Assembly: GCF_001427605.1 (NCBI RefSeq)
Contig: NZ_LMGZ01000019.1
Span: 62,001-126,000, forward strand
From: Devosia sp. Root635
GTDB taxonomy: Bacteria; Pseudomonadota; Alphaproteobacteria; Rhizobiales; Devosiaceae
Direction: 5' to 3'
Length of the DNA: 64,000 nt
The notes under the pieces were generated by a model. That model ran no database searches. It saw nothing but the letters and a program-made list of their open reading frames with translations, and had not been told where the DNA came from. Below, piece by piece: positions 48,861-58,374 of this stretch (position 1 is its first letter; each line of letters begins with the position of its first letter). Made by a program: the position numbers and the translations under genes.

Positions 48861-49592
48861 ATGGCCGCCGATGTCACCCGCCTCATCGCCTATTACAAAT
48901 CCCCGCTGGGGCGCATTTCGCGCGCTCTGGTGCGCGAGCAGGTGCTCGGGCTGGCCGGTGACGTGGCCGGCAAGCGCATCCTGGGCCTGGGCTTTGCCAC
49001 CCCCTATATGCGCTTCACGCTCGACAAGGCCGAGCGCGTGCTGGCCTTCATGCCGGCGCGGCAGGGCGCTTCGGCCTGGCCGCGTGAGGGCCCATCCCGC
49101 ACCGTGCTCTGCGATCCGCTGGAAATGCCGCTGACCGACGCCGCCGTCGACCTCACCATCGCCATCCACGCATTGGAGCATGTGGCCGATGCCGAGGAAC
49201 TGATGCGCGAACTCTGGCGCATCACCGCGCCGAATGGCCACCTGGTCCTCGTCGTGCCGCGCCGCAGGGGCATCTGGGCGCAGCGCGACAATACCCCCTT
49301 CGGTTCGGGCAATCCCTATTCCGGCGGGCAGATCGACAAGCTCTTGCGCGACCACAGTTTCGTGCCCGAAGCCTGGCGCGACGGGCTGTTCCTGCCGCCG
49401 TTCCAGTCGTCGCTGGTGCTGAAATCCACCCGGCTGTTCGAGCGTGTCGGGCGCCTGTTCGGCCCAGCCATGAGCGGCGTCATCTGCGTCCGCGCCCGCA
49501 AGGAAGCCTTCCCCGCCGTACCGCGCCGCAAACGCGCCGAACGCTTCGTGCGCGTACCAGGGCTGAGCGCCGCCACGGCGCGGCAGGGGTGA
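48861..49592 (+). CDS. Class I SAM-dependent methyltransferase
   Basis: 243 aa. The SAM region is less canonical than usual (KRILGLGFATPYMRF) but the later DLTIAIHALEHVADAEELMRE and APNGHLVLVVPRR segments are typical of the class. It ends in a basic tail (PRRKRAERF). The target is not known. Conserved next to gloB in this order. Confidence 0.88.
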   Translation: MAADVTRLIAYYKSPLGRISRALVREQVLGLAGDVAGKRILGLGFATPYMRFTLDKAERVLAFMPARQGASAWPREGPSRTVLCDPLEMPLTDAAVDLTIAIHALEHVADAEELMRELWRITAPNGHLVLVVPRRRGIWAQRDNTPFGSGNPYSGGQIDKLLRDHSFVPEAWRDGLFLPPFQSSLVLKSTRLFERVGRLFGPAMSGVICVRARKEAFPAVPRRKRAERFVRVPGLSAATARQG

Positions 49593-49642
49593 TTACCAAG
49601 ATCGAGGTTGGGAATAGCCTGGCCTTCAAACCTATCCCCTAT

Positions 49643-49724
49643 CGTCATTGCCCGGCTTGTCCGGGCAATCCATCGTTCCGCATGCGCTGAAAGCTGGATC
49701 ACCCGGACAAGCCGGGTGATGACG
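49643..49724. repeat. Palindromic intergenic repeat, family C, copy 2
   Basis: CGTCATTGCCCGGCTTGTCC opens the element and a related inverted arm with GGACAAGCCGGG closes it near 49724; the centre reads GTTCCGCATGCG. Compared with copy 1 (43497-43576), the arms have swapped CATTGCC and TCACC versions, as if the element had been inverted. It lies in the 265-bp gap before hisC; no gene is seen there. Confidence 0.85.
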
Positions 49725-49857
49725 AAAGACGGACGGTCGCCAGAGTGTTCCCTATCCTCAAAGGAAGGCGTGAAAGACCAAGTCCTGCGCAACTTCCTTT
49801 GCCTTCCGGGCGCGCTTTGACTATGGTCCGCGCGGTTTTTCCGCCCAGATTGGCATC

Positions 49858-50955
49858 ATGTCCGACGACCCCATCCGACCCGTTCCGCAGCCCGGCATTC
49901 TCGATATTGCGCCCTATCTGCCCGGCAAGTCCGGCGCGCCGGGCAGCAATGCGATCAAGCTCTCGGCCAATGAAAGCCCGCTCGGCGCCAGCCCCAAGGC
50001 GACGGAGGCCTTCCGCTCGGCCGCCGACCACCTCGAAATCTATCCCGAGGGCTCCTCGAAGATTCTGCGCACCGCCCTGGCGGAGATACATGGCATAGAC
50101 CCCGACCGCATCGTCTGCGGCAACGGCTCGGACGACCTGCTCCACCTGCTCGGCCAGACCTATCTCGGCGCAGGCGACGAGGCGGTGATGAACCGCTATG
50201 GCTTCTCGGTCTATCCGATCATCACCAAAGCCACTGGCGCTGATATCGTCATGGTCGAGGAGACCGACTATACCGCAGATGTCGACGCATTGCTGGCGGC
50301 GGTTACGCCGCGCACCAAGGTCATCTGGCTGGCCAACCCGAACAATCCCACCGGCACCTATCTCAGCGATGCCGAAGTGCGGCGCCTGCATGCCGGTCTG
50401 CGCCCCGATATCCTGCTGGTCATCGACAGCGCCTATGCCGAATATGTCACCGCCGCCGACTATTCGGTGGGGCTGGACCTGGTGGGCGAGGCGGACAACG
50501 TCGTCATGGTCCGCACCTTCTCCAAGATGGGGCTGGCGGCGGCGCGCATCGGCTGGATGGTCGGTCCCCCCGCCGTCGTCGACGCCATCAACCGCATTCG
50601 CGGTCCCTTCAACGTCAACCTGCCGGCACAACTGGCCGGGGCCGCCGCGACGCGTGACGTGGAATTCAATGCCCGGCTGAAAGAACACAACGCCAAATGG
50701 CGCGACTGGCTGACGGCCGAGCTGCACTCCAATTCCACGCGCGTCGTGCCCAGCCAGGCCAATTTCATCATGGTACTATTCCCTGACGCCGATTTCGCCG
50801 CCCGGGCCTTCGAAACGCTGCGCGAACGCGGGTTGATCGTGCGGGAAATCGGCCCGTCCTACGGCATTCCCGAAGGCCTGCGCATTTCCATCGGCTCCGA
50901 GCAGGCCATGCGCGGCGTCGCCGGCATTCTCAAGGCATTGGTCAAGATTTCATGA
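49858..50955 (+). CDS. hisC: Histidinol-phosphate aminotransferase
   Basis: 365 aa. PLP-binding Lys lies in RTFSKMGLAAARIG; other marks are ANESPLGASPKATEAF, NGSDDLLHLLGQ and WLANPNNPTGTY. In this neighbourhood it may serve also as an aromatic aminotransferase, since the prephenate dehydrogenase gene is translated with it. Stop TGA overlaps the tyrC ATG. Confidence 0.94.
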   Translation: MSDDPIRPVPQPGILDIAPYLPGKSGAPGSNAIKLSANESPLGASPKATEAFRSAADHLEIYPEGSSKILRTALAEIHGIDPDRIVCGNGSDDLLHLLGQTYLGAGDEAVMNRYGFSVYPIITKATGADIVMVEETDYTADVDALLAAVTPRTKVIWLANPNNPTGTYLSDAEVRRLHAGLRPDILLVIDSAYAEYVTAADYSVGLDLVGEADNVVMVRTFSKMGLAAARIGWMVGPPAVVDAINRIRGPFNVNLPAQLAGAAATRDVEFNARLKEHNAKWRDWLTAELHSNSTRVVPSQANFIMVLFPDADFAARAFETLRERGLIVREIGPSYGIPEGLRISIGSEQAMRGVAGILKALVKIS

Positions 50956-51923
50956 GCGTTCACTTCCGCAAACTCGCCTTGATCGGCATCGGCCTTATCG
51001 GCTCGTCCATCGCCCTGGCGGCGCGACGGCAGGGCCTGGCCGAAGTCATTTCCATCGCCACCCGCAGGCAGGACACGCTGGACGAGGCCCGTGAACTCAG
51101 GCTGGGTGACATCTATACGCTCGACGCCGCTGAAGCTGCGCGCGGTGCCGATCTCGTCATCATCTGTACGCCCGTGGGCGCCTATGAAAGCGTGATGCGC
51201 GCCATCGCCCCGGCGCTGGAGCCGGGCGCCATCCTCTCCGATGTCGGCTCGGTCAAGGGCCATGTGGTCAAGACGCTGGCGCCGTTGATCCCTGATGGCG
51301 TGAGCTTCATTCCCGGCCATCCGCTGGCCGGCACCGAGCATTCCGGCCCTGCGGCCGGCTTTGCCGAACTCTTCACCGGGCGGTGGTGCGTGCTGACGCC
51401 CGGACCTGAAGTCGACCCGGCCCAGACCGAAAAACTCGCCGCCTTCTGGCGCGCCATGGGCAGCCAGGTCGAGAGCATGGATGCGGCCCATCACGACATG
51501 GTGCTGGCCATTACCAGCCATATTCCGCACCTGGTCGCCTACAATATCGTGGGCACCGTGGCCGATCTCGAAGCAGCGACCCAGTCCGAAGTCATCAAGT
51601 TCTCGGCCTCGGGTTTCCGCGACTTCACCCGTATCGCCGCCTCGGACCCGGTTATGTGGCGCGACGTGTTCCTGACCAATCGCGATGCCGTGCTCGAAAT
51701 GCTCGGCCGTTTCCTCGAAGACCTGTCGGCCCTGCAGCGCTCTGTGCGCATGGGCGACGGCCCCGCTCTGGAGGCCCTCTTCACCCGCACCCGCGCTATC
51801 CGCCGCTCGATCATCTCGGCGGGTCAGGAAACCGCCGCCCCCGATTTCGGCCGCACCCACGACGCCCCGCCCATCCCCGAAATCCCCTTCGTGCGCGAGC
51901 ATGGCGGCGGCGACGACGCCTAG
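50952..51923 (+). CDS. tyrC: Prephenate/arogenate dehydrogenase (TyrA-type)
   Basis: 323 aa. Rossmann motif IGIGLIGSSIALAARRQG near the start, then IICTPVGAYESVMRAIAP, FIPGHPLAGTEHSGP and DAAHHDMVLAITSHIPHLVAY, the pattern of TyrA-type dehydrogenases. It oxidises and decarboxylates prephenate or arogenate toward tyrosine. The hisC-tyrC pair is a known arrangement in Hyphomicrobiales. Confidence 0.94.
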   Translation: MSVHFRKLALIGIGLIGSSIALAARRQGLAEVISIATRRQDTLDEARELRLGDIYTLDAAEAARGADLVIICTPVGAYESVMRAIAPALEPGAILSDVGSVKGHVVKTLAPLIPDGVSFIPGHPLAGTEHSGPAAGFAELFTGRWCVLTPGPEVDPAQTEKLAAFWRAMGSQVESMDAAHHDMVLAITSHIPHLVAYNIVGTVADLEAATQSEVIKFSASGFRDFTRIAASDPVMWRDVFLTNRDAVLEMLGRFLEDLSALQRSVRMGDGPALEALFTRTRAIRRSIISAGQETAAPDFGRTHDAPPIPEIPFVREHGGGDDA

Positions 51924-51931
51924 GGCCGAAA

Positions 51932-52903
51932 TCAGAACAGCGGCGGCACGGCGGCGATCGGCACCAGGCCGGAGAACATGGCGCCGGCACGGAAGTTGAT
52001 CTGGTTGGCATGCGATCCATCCGGTCGCGGCGAGCCCAGGACCAGCGTGCGCCACGGCTCCTGCAGCAGCGGGCCGATGCGCTCGGCGACGCCGGTCGAG
52101 GCCACCGTGATTTCGCCATCGAGCTGGCCCTGCGGATCGAGCCGCATCTCGCCGGAAGCATCGAGCGTGGAGGTGGCGTCGGTGCCGTGCACGGACACGA
52201 TATTGAGCTTGCCGCCCGCCTGCTGCATGGCCGCCAGCAGCATCGGGTCGCCCCAGGTCCTGACATCGTCGGGCAGGCCGGAAAGTTCGAGCTGCACCTC
52301 GGCATTGGTGTCGCTCAGCGTCAGGCCCGGCCAGGCGACGGTGTCCGCCCGCGCATAGAGCGCCAGCGCCGCCAGGTGACGCTCGGCGTCATGCTGCTCG
52401 GGAATATCGAACAGATGCACCTCCACCAGCGGGCTCTGCGCGATCACCGCATCGCCGAACAGCGCATCGGTCCACACCAGGTCGGCGCCCGAAACCGAGG
52501 CGCGGGCGATCCGCCAGTTATCCAGCCGTATGCTGGCTTCCAGCGTCGACCAGGCCACGCCGTTGCGCGTGCCGGTAAAGCTGTCGGTCAGTTGCAGCGG
52601 TCCCTTGGCCGAAGCCAGCATATGGAATGGCGCATAGACGCGGATGCTGGCGCGGATGCCGGGAACATCCACCACGATGTCGCCACTGACGATGCGGGCC
52701 GTGACGCAATCGACATCGAAGCGGAACGGGAAGCCGCCCACGCTCAGCGCCTCGCAGGAGAGGCTCGGCGTCGTGATCCCATCGGCCTCCGCCAGGGCCA
52801 GGACGTTCTGCTTGACCACGCCCGCCAGCACCAGCCACGCCGCGCTCCACAGCACGACGACCGCCACCACGACACAACCGAGGATGATGATTCGCTTCTT
52901 CAT
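51932..52903 (-). CDS. DUF2125 protein
   Basis: 323 aa from ATG 52903. N-terminal membrane anchor (residues 4-26) then an exported beta-rich domain: GGFPFRFDVDC, DVPGIRASIRVYAPFHMLA and QLTDSFTGTRNGVAWS are DUF2125 marks. The family is confined to Alphaproteobacteria and regularly lies beside tyrC; it is likely periplasmic. Function unknown. It ends 8 bases from the convergent tyrC. Confidence 0.9.
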   Translation of the reverse strand: MKKRIIILGCVVVAVVVLWSAAWLVLAGVVKQNVLALAEADGITTPSLSCEALSVGGFPFRFDVDCVTARIVSGDIVVDVPGIRASIRVYAPFHMLASAKGPLQLTDSFTGTRNGVAWSTLEASIRLDNWRIARASVSGADLVWTDALFGDAVIAQSPLVEVHLFDIPEQHDAERHLAALALYARADTVAWPGLTLSDTNAEVQLELSGLPDDVRTWGDPMLLAAMQQAGGKLNIVSVHGTDATSTLDASGEMRLDPQGQLDGEITVASTGVAERIGPLLQEPWRTLVLGSPRPDGSHANQINFRAGAMFSGLVPIAAVPPLF

Positions 52904-53062
52904 GGGCGGCACTCTTACCTGCACGGGCGCGCGGACCAAAGCACCTTCACCGCCGCCGGCCCGCATCGGCGGCAAATCCGGGTCGCCCTGGCATCGCATG
53001 GCTTCTATCAAGACAGCGCAATTGCCATACCCGGCAAGCTTGCCTAGGTTTCTGTTCAGGTT

Positions 53063-53623
53063 ATGGCGATGCACGACACGGACGATACAGCGACCCATTG
53101 GGTCTTCGGCTACGGATCCCTCATCTGGAATCCGGGATTTGTCCATGTCTCGGCCCAGCAGGGCCTGCTCAGGGGCGCCCATCGCAGCCTCTCCATCGTC
53201 TCGCACCATCATCGCGGCACCGTCGAGCAGCCGGGGCTGGTCTTCGGGCTGACCCGCGGCGGCTCCTGCCGCGGCATGGTGTTCGAAGTGGCCGATGCCG
53301 ACTGGAAAGCGGTCTATGCCTATCTCCAGGAGCGCGAACAGGTGACCGCCGTCTATCGCGACGTCCAGCGCCCGGTGCGCCTCGCCGATGGCCGCACCAT
53401 CAGCGCCTTGGCCTTCCTGGTCGATGAGCACCACGAGCAGTTTGCCGGTCGGCTGGGCCTCGACCGGCAACTGGCCATGGTGCGGGCGGGCGTCGGTCTT
53501 TCCGGCCGCAATGTCGACTATGTGCTCAACACCGCGCGCCACCTGCGCGAACTGGGCATTCGCGACCGCCAGTTGATGGCCCTGGCCGATCTGCTGGCGC
53601 GTGATGAGCCTGCCATCGCCTAG
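53063..53623 (+). CDS. Gamma-glutamylcyclotransferase (copy 2)
   Basis: 186 aa. Substrate loop FGYGSLIWNPGF, then GLVFGLTRGGSCRGMVFEV and LQEREQVTAVYRDV, with the catalytic Glu in LQERE. It is shorter than copy 1 at 38316 and belongs to the second branch of the family. Its place between the DUF2125 gene and mtgA is conserved in relatives. It breaks gamma-glutamyl peptides to 5-oxoproline. Stop overlaps the mtgA stop (CTAG). Confidence 0.9.
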   Translation: MAMHDTDDTATHWVFGYGSLIWNPGFVHVSAQQGLLRGAHRSLSIVSHHHRGTVEQPGLVFGLTRGGSCRGMVFEVADADWKAVYAYLQEREQVTAVYRDVQRPVRLADGRTISALAFLVDEHHEQFAGRLGLDRQLAMVRAGVGLSGRNVDYVLNTARHLRELGIRDRQLMALADLLARDEPAIA

Positions 53624-54336
53624 AGCGACAGCTGCCCGCCCTCCCCGACGCAATTGGCGCGGCTGCCAAATTCCATGACTCGCCCCTCGATGATACCAGC
53701 GATGCGCAGCATGCCTGGCGATGGCTGCCCCGGCCGCCGCAGCAATGGATTGGGCAGGGCCGTCACCAGCAGCGTGGCGGTGCGCCAGTCGAGATCTTGC
53801 GGTGCGATGCCGAAGGCCCGCCGCGCCCCGGCCGCCACGCCGAATTGCCCTTCGGGGCCCCACTCGGCGATGTTGAGGTAGATTTCCATGATCCGCTTTT
53901 TGGGCAGCACCAGGTCGATATAGAGCGCCAGCGGCACTTCCAGCGCCTTGCGCACCACGCTCTGCCCATTCCACAGGAACAGGTTCCGCGCCACCTGCAT
54001 GGTGATGGTCGAAGCCCCGCGCGCATCCTCCCCGGCCATGAAGTTCTGCACCTCATCGCGCAAGGCCCCGAAATCCACGCCCCAATGCCGGCAGAACTGG
54101 CCATCCTCCGACAGGATCACCGAGGCCTTGAGCCGATCTGAAATATCGGCGATATCGCGCCATTCCCGATCCACCGGGCGGTTAGAGAGTGAGCGTGCCA
54201 GCATGGGCACCGAGACCGGATCGACGAACAGATAGATCGGCGTCAGCAAGACCGGGATGGCGACAAGCACCACCACGGCAAGCGCGGGCCAGCGCAGGAT
54301 GCGCCAAAGGCCCTTGGATTTGCGTCGTCTTGCCAT
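53620..54336 (-). CDS. mtgA: Monofunctional peptidoglycan glycosyltransferase
   Basis: 238 aa. One membrane helix (residues about 12-34), then a GT51 domain: catalytic Glu in LSEDGQFCRHWGVDF, the GASTITMQVARNLFL motif and PKKRIMEIYLNIAEWG. It polymerises lipid II into glycan strands without transpeptidation. ATG 54336 is the start. Confidence 0.95.
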   Translation of the reverse strand: MARRRKSKGLWRILRWPALAVVVLVAIPVLLTPIYLFVDPVSVPMLARSLSNRPVDREWRDIADISDRLKASVILSEDGQFCRHWGVDFGALRDEVQNFMAGEDARGASTITMQVARNLFLWNGQSVVRKALEVPLALYIDLVLPKKRIMEIYLNIAEWGPEGQFGVAAGARRAFGIAPQDLDWRTATLLVTALPNPLLRRPGQPSPGMLRIAGIIEGRVMEFGSRANCVGEGGQLSL

Positions 54337-54424
54337 GTCCCTCCATAGCCGTCATGCGGCCGTTCATCCAGCCCCGGCGCGACGCCGCGTCCCCTTGCCG
54401 CCGCACCGGCAAACGGCTAGCAAC

Positions 54425-55333
54425 ATGCCCATGTACGACTTCTCCGCCGACATCGCCGATTGCGCCAAGGCCGTGGAAGCGGCGCTGGCGCGGCAGCTCG
54501 ACGCGGCGCCGCTTTCCGGACCCGGTCCGGCCCCGGCGAGGCTGATCCAGGCCATGCGCCATGGCAGCCTGGCCGGCGGCAAGCGCCTGCGCCCGCTGCT
54601 GGTGCGGCAGGCTGCGGCAATCTTCAATATCCCCGCTCCCCAGGCGTTGCCGGCCGGCCTCGCGGCGGAGATGATCCACTGCTACTCGCTGATTCACGAC
54701 GACCTGCCGGCCATGGACGATGACGACATGCGCCGTGGCCGCCCCACCGTTCACAAGGCCTATGACGACGCCACCGCCATTCTCGCCGGCGATGGCTTGC
54801 TCACCCATGCCTTCGGCCTGCTCGCCGACCCCGCCAGCCACACCGACCCCGCGGTGCGGATCGCGCTGGTGGCCGAACTCGCCGCCGGCTCCGGCGCCGG
54901 CGGCATGGTGGGCGGGCAGATGCGCGATATCGAGGGCGAGGCCGGCGGTCTCTCCCCCGACGAAATTTCGACCATGCAGGCGATGAAGACCGGCGCGCTG
55001 ATCCGCGCCAGCGTCCGCATGGGCGCCATTCTCGGCGGCGCCGATGCGCGGGCACTCTCGGTGCTCACCCTCTATGCCGAACTGGCCGGCCGCGCCTTCC
55101 AGCTCGCCGACGATATCCTCGACGTCACCGCCACGTCAGAAGCCATGGGCAAGGCCACCGGCAAGGACGCTGGCGCCGGCAAGCAGACGCTGGTGGCGAC
55201 GCTCGGACTCGATGGCGCCCGAGCCCGGTTGAACCAGACTGTTCATGAAGCATTGTCTACCCTGCGTACCTTCGGCCCCAAGGCGGATGGCCTGCGCGCC
55301 ACGGTGCGTTATTTCGCCAGCCGGGAGAACTGA
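54425..55333 (+). CDS. ispA: Polyprenyl (farnesyl/geranylgeranyl) diphosphate synthase
   Basis: 302 aa from ATG 54425 (ATG 54431 also possible). First Asp-rich motif HDDLPAMDDDDMRRG, second LADDILDVTAT, plus GKRLRPLLVR. Two residues between the Asp pairs of the first motif (DDLPAMDDDD) are the insertion seen in bacterial farnesyl-type synthases. It condenses isoprenyl diphosphates for quinones and undecaprenyl carriers. Confidence 0.93.
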   Translation: MPMYDFSADIADCAKAVEAALARQLDAAPLSGPGPAPARLIQAMRHGSLAGGKRLRPLLVRQAAAIFNIPAPQALPAGLAAEMIHCYSLIHDDLPAMDDDDMRRGRPTVHKAYDDATAILAGDGLLTHAFGLLADPASHTDPAVRIALVAELAAGSGAGGMVGGQMRDIEGEAGGLSPDEISTMQAMKTGALIRASVRMGAILGGADARALSVLTLYAELAGRAFQLADDILDVTATSEAMGKATGKDAGAGKQTLVATLGLDGARARLNQTVHEALSTLRTFGPKADGLRATVRYFASREN

Positions 55334-55335
55334 GC

Positions 55336-55971
55336 TTGGCCATTCTCGCCAGCGTCAATATCGGCACGCCCCGGCCCATTCCGGGCAAGAGCGGCAAGAC
55401 CGGCATCTACAAGACCCCGGTCGAGGGCGATGTGGCCATCAAGCGCGAAGGCGTGGCGGGCGACGCGGTGCTGGACACCCGGCATCATGGCGGTCGCGAC
55501 CAGGCGGTCTATCTCTATTTCGGCGACGATTATGCCTGGTGGTCGAAGGAGTTGGACCGCGATATCGCGCCCGGCACCTTCGGCGAAAACCTGACCATCG
55601 GCGGCGTCGAAGGTCGCAAGGTCGCGGTCGGCGACCGCTTCAGCATCGACAAAGTCGTGCTCGAAGTCACCTCCCACCGCACCCCCTGCAATGTCTTTGC
55701 CCTGCGCATGGGCGATCCGAAATTCATTCGTCGCTTCCACCAGGCGGGCCGCCCCGGCGCCTATTGCCGGGTCATTGCCGAGGGCGAACTGCATGTCGGC
55801 CAGCCGGTGCTCTACACGCCCTTTGCCGGCGAGCGGACGACCGTGAGCGAACTGATGGCGCTCGACGGCGTGCGCGACCCCGATCCCGCTATCCTCCGCC
55901 GGGCGCTGTTGGCGCCCGTCCACTACAAGATGCGTGCCGATTTCGAAGACAAGCTGGCCCGACTGTTCTGA
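55336..55971 (+). CDS. MOSC-domain protein, YiiM-like
   Basis: 211 aa from TTG 55336, 2 bases after the prenyl synthase stop. MOSC core: GDAVLDTRHHGGRDQAVYLY, GTFGENLTIGG, and the conserved Cys in TPCNVFALRMGD, which holds the molybdenum or sulfur function. YiiM-type proteins reduce 6-N-hydroxylaminopurine as parts of molybdoenzyme detoxification. Probably in an operon with the genes on each side. Confidence 0.88.
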   Translation: MAILASVNIGTPRPIPGKSGKTGIYKTPVEGDVAIKREGVAGDAVLDTRHHGGRDQAVYLYFGDDYAWWSKELDRDIAPGTFGENLTIGGVEGRKVAVGDRFSIDKVVLEVTSHRTPCNVFALRMGDPKFIRRFHQAGRPGAYCRVIAEGELHVGQPVLYTPFAGERTTVSELMALDGVRDPDPAILRRALLAPVHYKMRADFEDKLARLF

Positions 55972-55981
55972 AAGTTCCCCG

Positions 55982-56452
55982 ATGAGCCTTGCCTCCGTCC
56001 AAGCCGACCTCGCCGCCCGCGCCCCCGACCTTGCCGTGATCGTCACCGATGCCTCGACCGCCACCGTACAGCTGGCCGCCCAGGTCCATGGCGTCGAACC
56101 GGGCCAGATCGCCAAGACGCTGTGCATCCGCGTCAAGGATGAAGAGTTCCTGCTGGTGACGCGGGGTGACGCACGGCTGGACAACCAGAAGTCCAAATCC
56201 GCCTTTGGCGGCCGCCCGCGCATGCTGGGCGCCGAGGATGTGTTGCGCCTCACCAGCCATCAGGTGGGCGGCGTCTGCCCCTTCGGCCTGCCGGCGCCAC
56301 TGCCGATCTATCTCGATGTCTCGCTGAAAGTATATGACCTGGTGATCCCCGCCGGCGGCTCCACCCATGCCTCGGTGAAGTTGACGGTGGAAAGGCTGGC
56401 CGAGCTCTGCGGCAACAAATGGGCCGATGCCTGCGTACCGCCGGGGCGGTGA
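55982..56452 (+). CDS. YbaK/EbsC-family aminoacyl-tRNA deacylase
   Basis: 156 aa from ATG 55982. The fold signature is DASTATVQLAAQVHGVEPGQ, then IAKTLCIRVKDEEFLLV with the conserved Lys, and GGVCPFGLPAPLPIYLD. Members hydrolyse mischarged Cys- or Ala-tRNA(Pro). It follows the MOSC gene by 10 bases. Which tRNA is edited is not clear from sequence alone. Confidence 0.9.
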   Translation: MSLASVQADLAARAPDLAVIVTDASTATVQLAAQVHGVEPGQIAKTLCIRVKDEEFLLVTRGDARLDNQKSKSAFGGRPRMLGAEDVLRLTSHQVGGVCPFGLPAPLPIYLDVSLKVYDLVIPAGGSTHASVKLTVERLAELCGNKWADACVPPGR

Positions 56453-56478
56453 CCGCAGACTGACCCCCAACCACAAAC

Positions 56479-56563
56479 CGTCACCCTCGGGCTTGACCCG
56501 AGGGCGCTGCACTTACCGAACACGCAGCAAGTGAAGAGCCCTCGGTCAAGCCCGAGGGTGACG
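56479..56563. repeat. Palindromic intergenic repeat, family D, copy 2
   Basis: Opens with CGTCACCCTCGGGCTTGACC and ends with the near reverse complement GGTCAAGCCCGAGGGTGACG. One G is lost in the right arm relative to copy 1 at 45026. The centre (GCACTTACCGAACACGCAGC) resembles that of copy 1 in layout. It separates the convergent ybaK-like and ispG-linked genes. Confidence 0.87.
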
Positions 56564-56589
56564 CGTGGTGGTGGTTCACACCGCTCCGA

Positions 56590-56709
56590 TCAGGACAGAT
56601 TGCCAGTCAGCGCCAGCACCGCCAGGACCAGCAGCATGATGCCGACCCACAACCAGCGGCGCGGCGAGGATTGGAAGGGCGTGAACAGACGGCGGAAGAA
56701 GTCGCTCAC
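56590..56709 (-). CDS. 39-aa single-helix membrane protein coupled to ispG
   Basis: GTG 56709 overlaps the ispG stop (aGTGAg), and the frame closes at TGA 56590-56592. The predicted peptide has a basic amphipathic start ([19 protein letters not shown]) and one membrane helix [16 protein letters not shown]. The overlap implies translational coupling to ispG. No known family. Too short for standard gene callers; reality is supported by the overlap and helix pattern only. Confidence 0.6.
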   Translation of the reverse strand: MSDFFRRLFTPFQSSPRRWLWVGIMLLVLAVLALTGNLS

Positions 56710-57947
56710 TCTGCCGCCGTCTTCTGGCCGGTGCCGAACTTGCGCTCAATATAGTTGGCAACCATCACCTTGAACTGATCGGCCACATCGGCGCCGCGCA
56801 AGGTCGCGACCTTTTCGCCATCGACAAAGACCGGGGCGGCCGGCGTTTCGCCGGTGCCCGGCAGCGAGATGCCGATATTGGCATGCTTGCTCTCGCCCGG
56901 CCCGTTGACGATGCAGCCCATGACCGCCACCGATAGCGTTTCCACGCCCGGATAGCGCTCGCGCCATTCCGGCATCGAGACATTGAGGTGGTCCTGGATA
57001 TCCTTGGCCAGCGTCTGGAACGTGGTCGAGGTCGTGCGCCCGCAGCCGGGGCAGGCCGCCACGACCGGCAGGAACTGGCGGAAGCCCATGGTCTGCAGCA
57101 GTTCCTGCGCCACCTTGACCTCGGTGGTGCGGTCGCCGCCCGGCTCGGGCGTCAGCGAAATGCGGATCGTGTCGCCAATGCCCTGCTGCAACAGGATGCC
57201 CAAAGCGGCCGATGAGGCGACAATGCCCTTGCTCCCCATGCCCGCCTCGGTCAGCCCCAGATGGAGCGCATAGTCACACCGCGCTGCCAAATCCTGGTAG
57301 ACTGCGATGAGGTGCTGGACGTCCGAAACCTTGGTCGAGAGGATGATCCTGTTGCGCCCCATGCCCAGCTCTTCGGCGCGCCTGGCCGACAGGAGCGCCG
57401 ACTGGATGATCGCCTCGCGCTGCACGGCAGCGGCCGAAATCGGCGCGGCCGAAGCCGCATTCTCGTCCATCAGCCTTGTCAGCAATTCCTCGTCGAGCGA
57501 ACCCCAGTTCACCCCGATGCGCACCGGCTTGTCATATTTGTTGGCAATATCGATCAGCGTCGAGAATTGCGTGTCGCGCTTGGCCTTGAAGCCGACATTG
57601 CCTGGATTGATGCGGTATTTGGCCAAAGCCTCGGCACAGGCCGGGTGATCGGTCAGCAGCTTGTGGCCGATATAGTGGAAATCGCCCACCAGCGGCACGT
57701 CATAGCCCATGAAGGCCAGCCGGTCGCGGATGACAGGCACGGCAGCCGCGGATTCGTCGCGATCCACCGTGATGCGCACGATCTCCGAACCGGCCCGTGC
57801 CAGCTGCATGACCTGCTTCACGGTCGCGTCGATATCGGCCGTATCGGTATTGGTCATCGACTGCACGACGACGGGCGCGCCGCCGCCGACCAGCACACCG
57901 CCGACATCAACACCAACCGATTGCCTGCGTATTGCCGGGCCAGCCAT
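56706..57947 (-). CDS. ispG: (E)-4-hydroxy-3-methylbut-2-enyl-diphosphate synthase
   Basis: 413 aa from ATG 57947 (AGGTG 6 bases upstream; TTG 57950 is also in frame). Iron-sulfur cysteines are in [10 protein letters not shown] and [11 protein letters not shown]; the N-terminal [20 protein letters not shown] and [11 protein letters not shown] are family marks. It carries out the sixth step of the methylerythritol phosphate pathway with a [4Fe-4S] cluster. It probably makes a transcript with the 39-aa gene. Confidence 0.96.
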   Translation of the reverse strand: MAGPAIRRQSVGVDVGGVLVGGGAPVVVQSMTNTDTADIDATVKQVMQLARAGSEIVRITVDRDESAAAVPVIRDRLAFMGYDVPLVGDFHYIGHKLLTDHPACAEALAKYRINPGNVGFKAKRDTQFSTLIDIANKYDKPVRIGVNWGSLDEELLTRLMDENAASAAPISAAAVQREAIIQSALLSARRAEELGMGRNRIILSTKVSDVQHLIAVYQDLAARCDYALHLGLTEAGMGSKGIVASSAALGILLQQGIGDTIRISLTPEPGGDRTTEVKVAQELLQTMGFRQFLPVVAACPGCGRTTSTTFQTLAKDIQDHLNVSMPEWRERYPGVETLSVAVMGCIVNGPGESKHANIGISLPGTGETPAAPVFVDGEKVATLRGADVADQFKVMVANYIERKFGTGQKTAAE

Positions 57948-58059
57948 CAAAACACCTCGAAACCTTCTGAGGGGAGAAATAGGCCCAGAAGCCTACAAGA
58001 GCAATGTTACGCTTGCGTGATCGCGCCGATCTTGAACCTTTGGCCGGCCGGCCCATTTA

Positions 58060-58374
58060 ATGGGTATGATGAACATGCTCCTCTCCCGCCTCGTCCTCTT
58101 CCGCAAGGAAGTCGTCCAGCTCTGGAAGGCTTTCTTCGCGCCCGAGACTCCGCTCCATCTCAAGGCCGCGACGCTGTTCGTCGCTTTCTACCTGGTCAAT
58201 CCGCTCGATATCATCCCCGATGTCATCCCCCTGCTCGGCTGGGTCGATGACATGATCCTGGTGCCCCTGATGGTGAGCTGGATCGTCAGCCGCCTGCCGG
58301 TCCCCGTCTATGCCGGCAAATACGGCAAGACCGTCGATGGCAAGACCGTCGATGGCAAGGCCCGGCGCCTTTAG
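58060..58374 (+). CDS. YkvA-family (DUF1232) membrane protein
   Basis: 104 aa. DUF1232 core: APETPLHLKAATLFVAFYLV then NPLDIIPDVIPLLGWVDDMI, with the acidic D(I/L)IPD motif. The C-terminus carries a perfect 15-bp tandem duplication (58325-58339 and 58340-58354) giving GKTVD twice, so this tail is prone to change. ATG 58060. Function unknown. Confidence 0.88.
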   Translation: MGMMNMLLSRLVLFRKEVVQLWKAFFAPETPLHLKAATLFVAFYLVNPLDIIPDVIPLLGWVDDMILVPLMVSWIVSRLPVPVYAGKYGKTVDGKTVDGKARRL

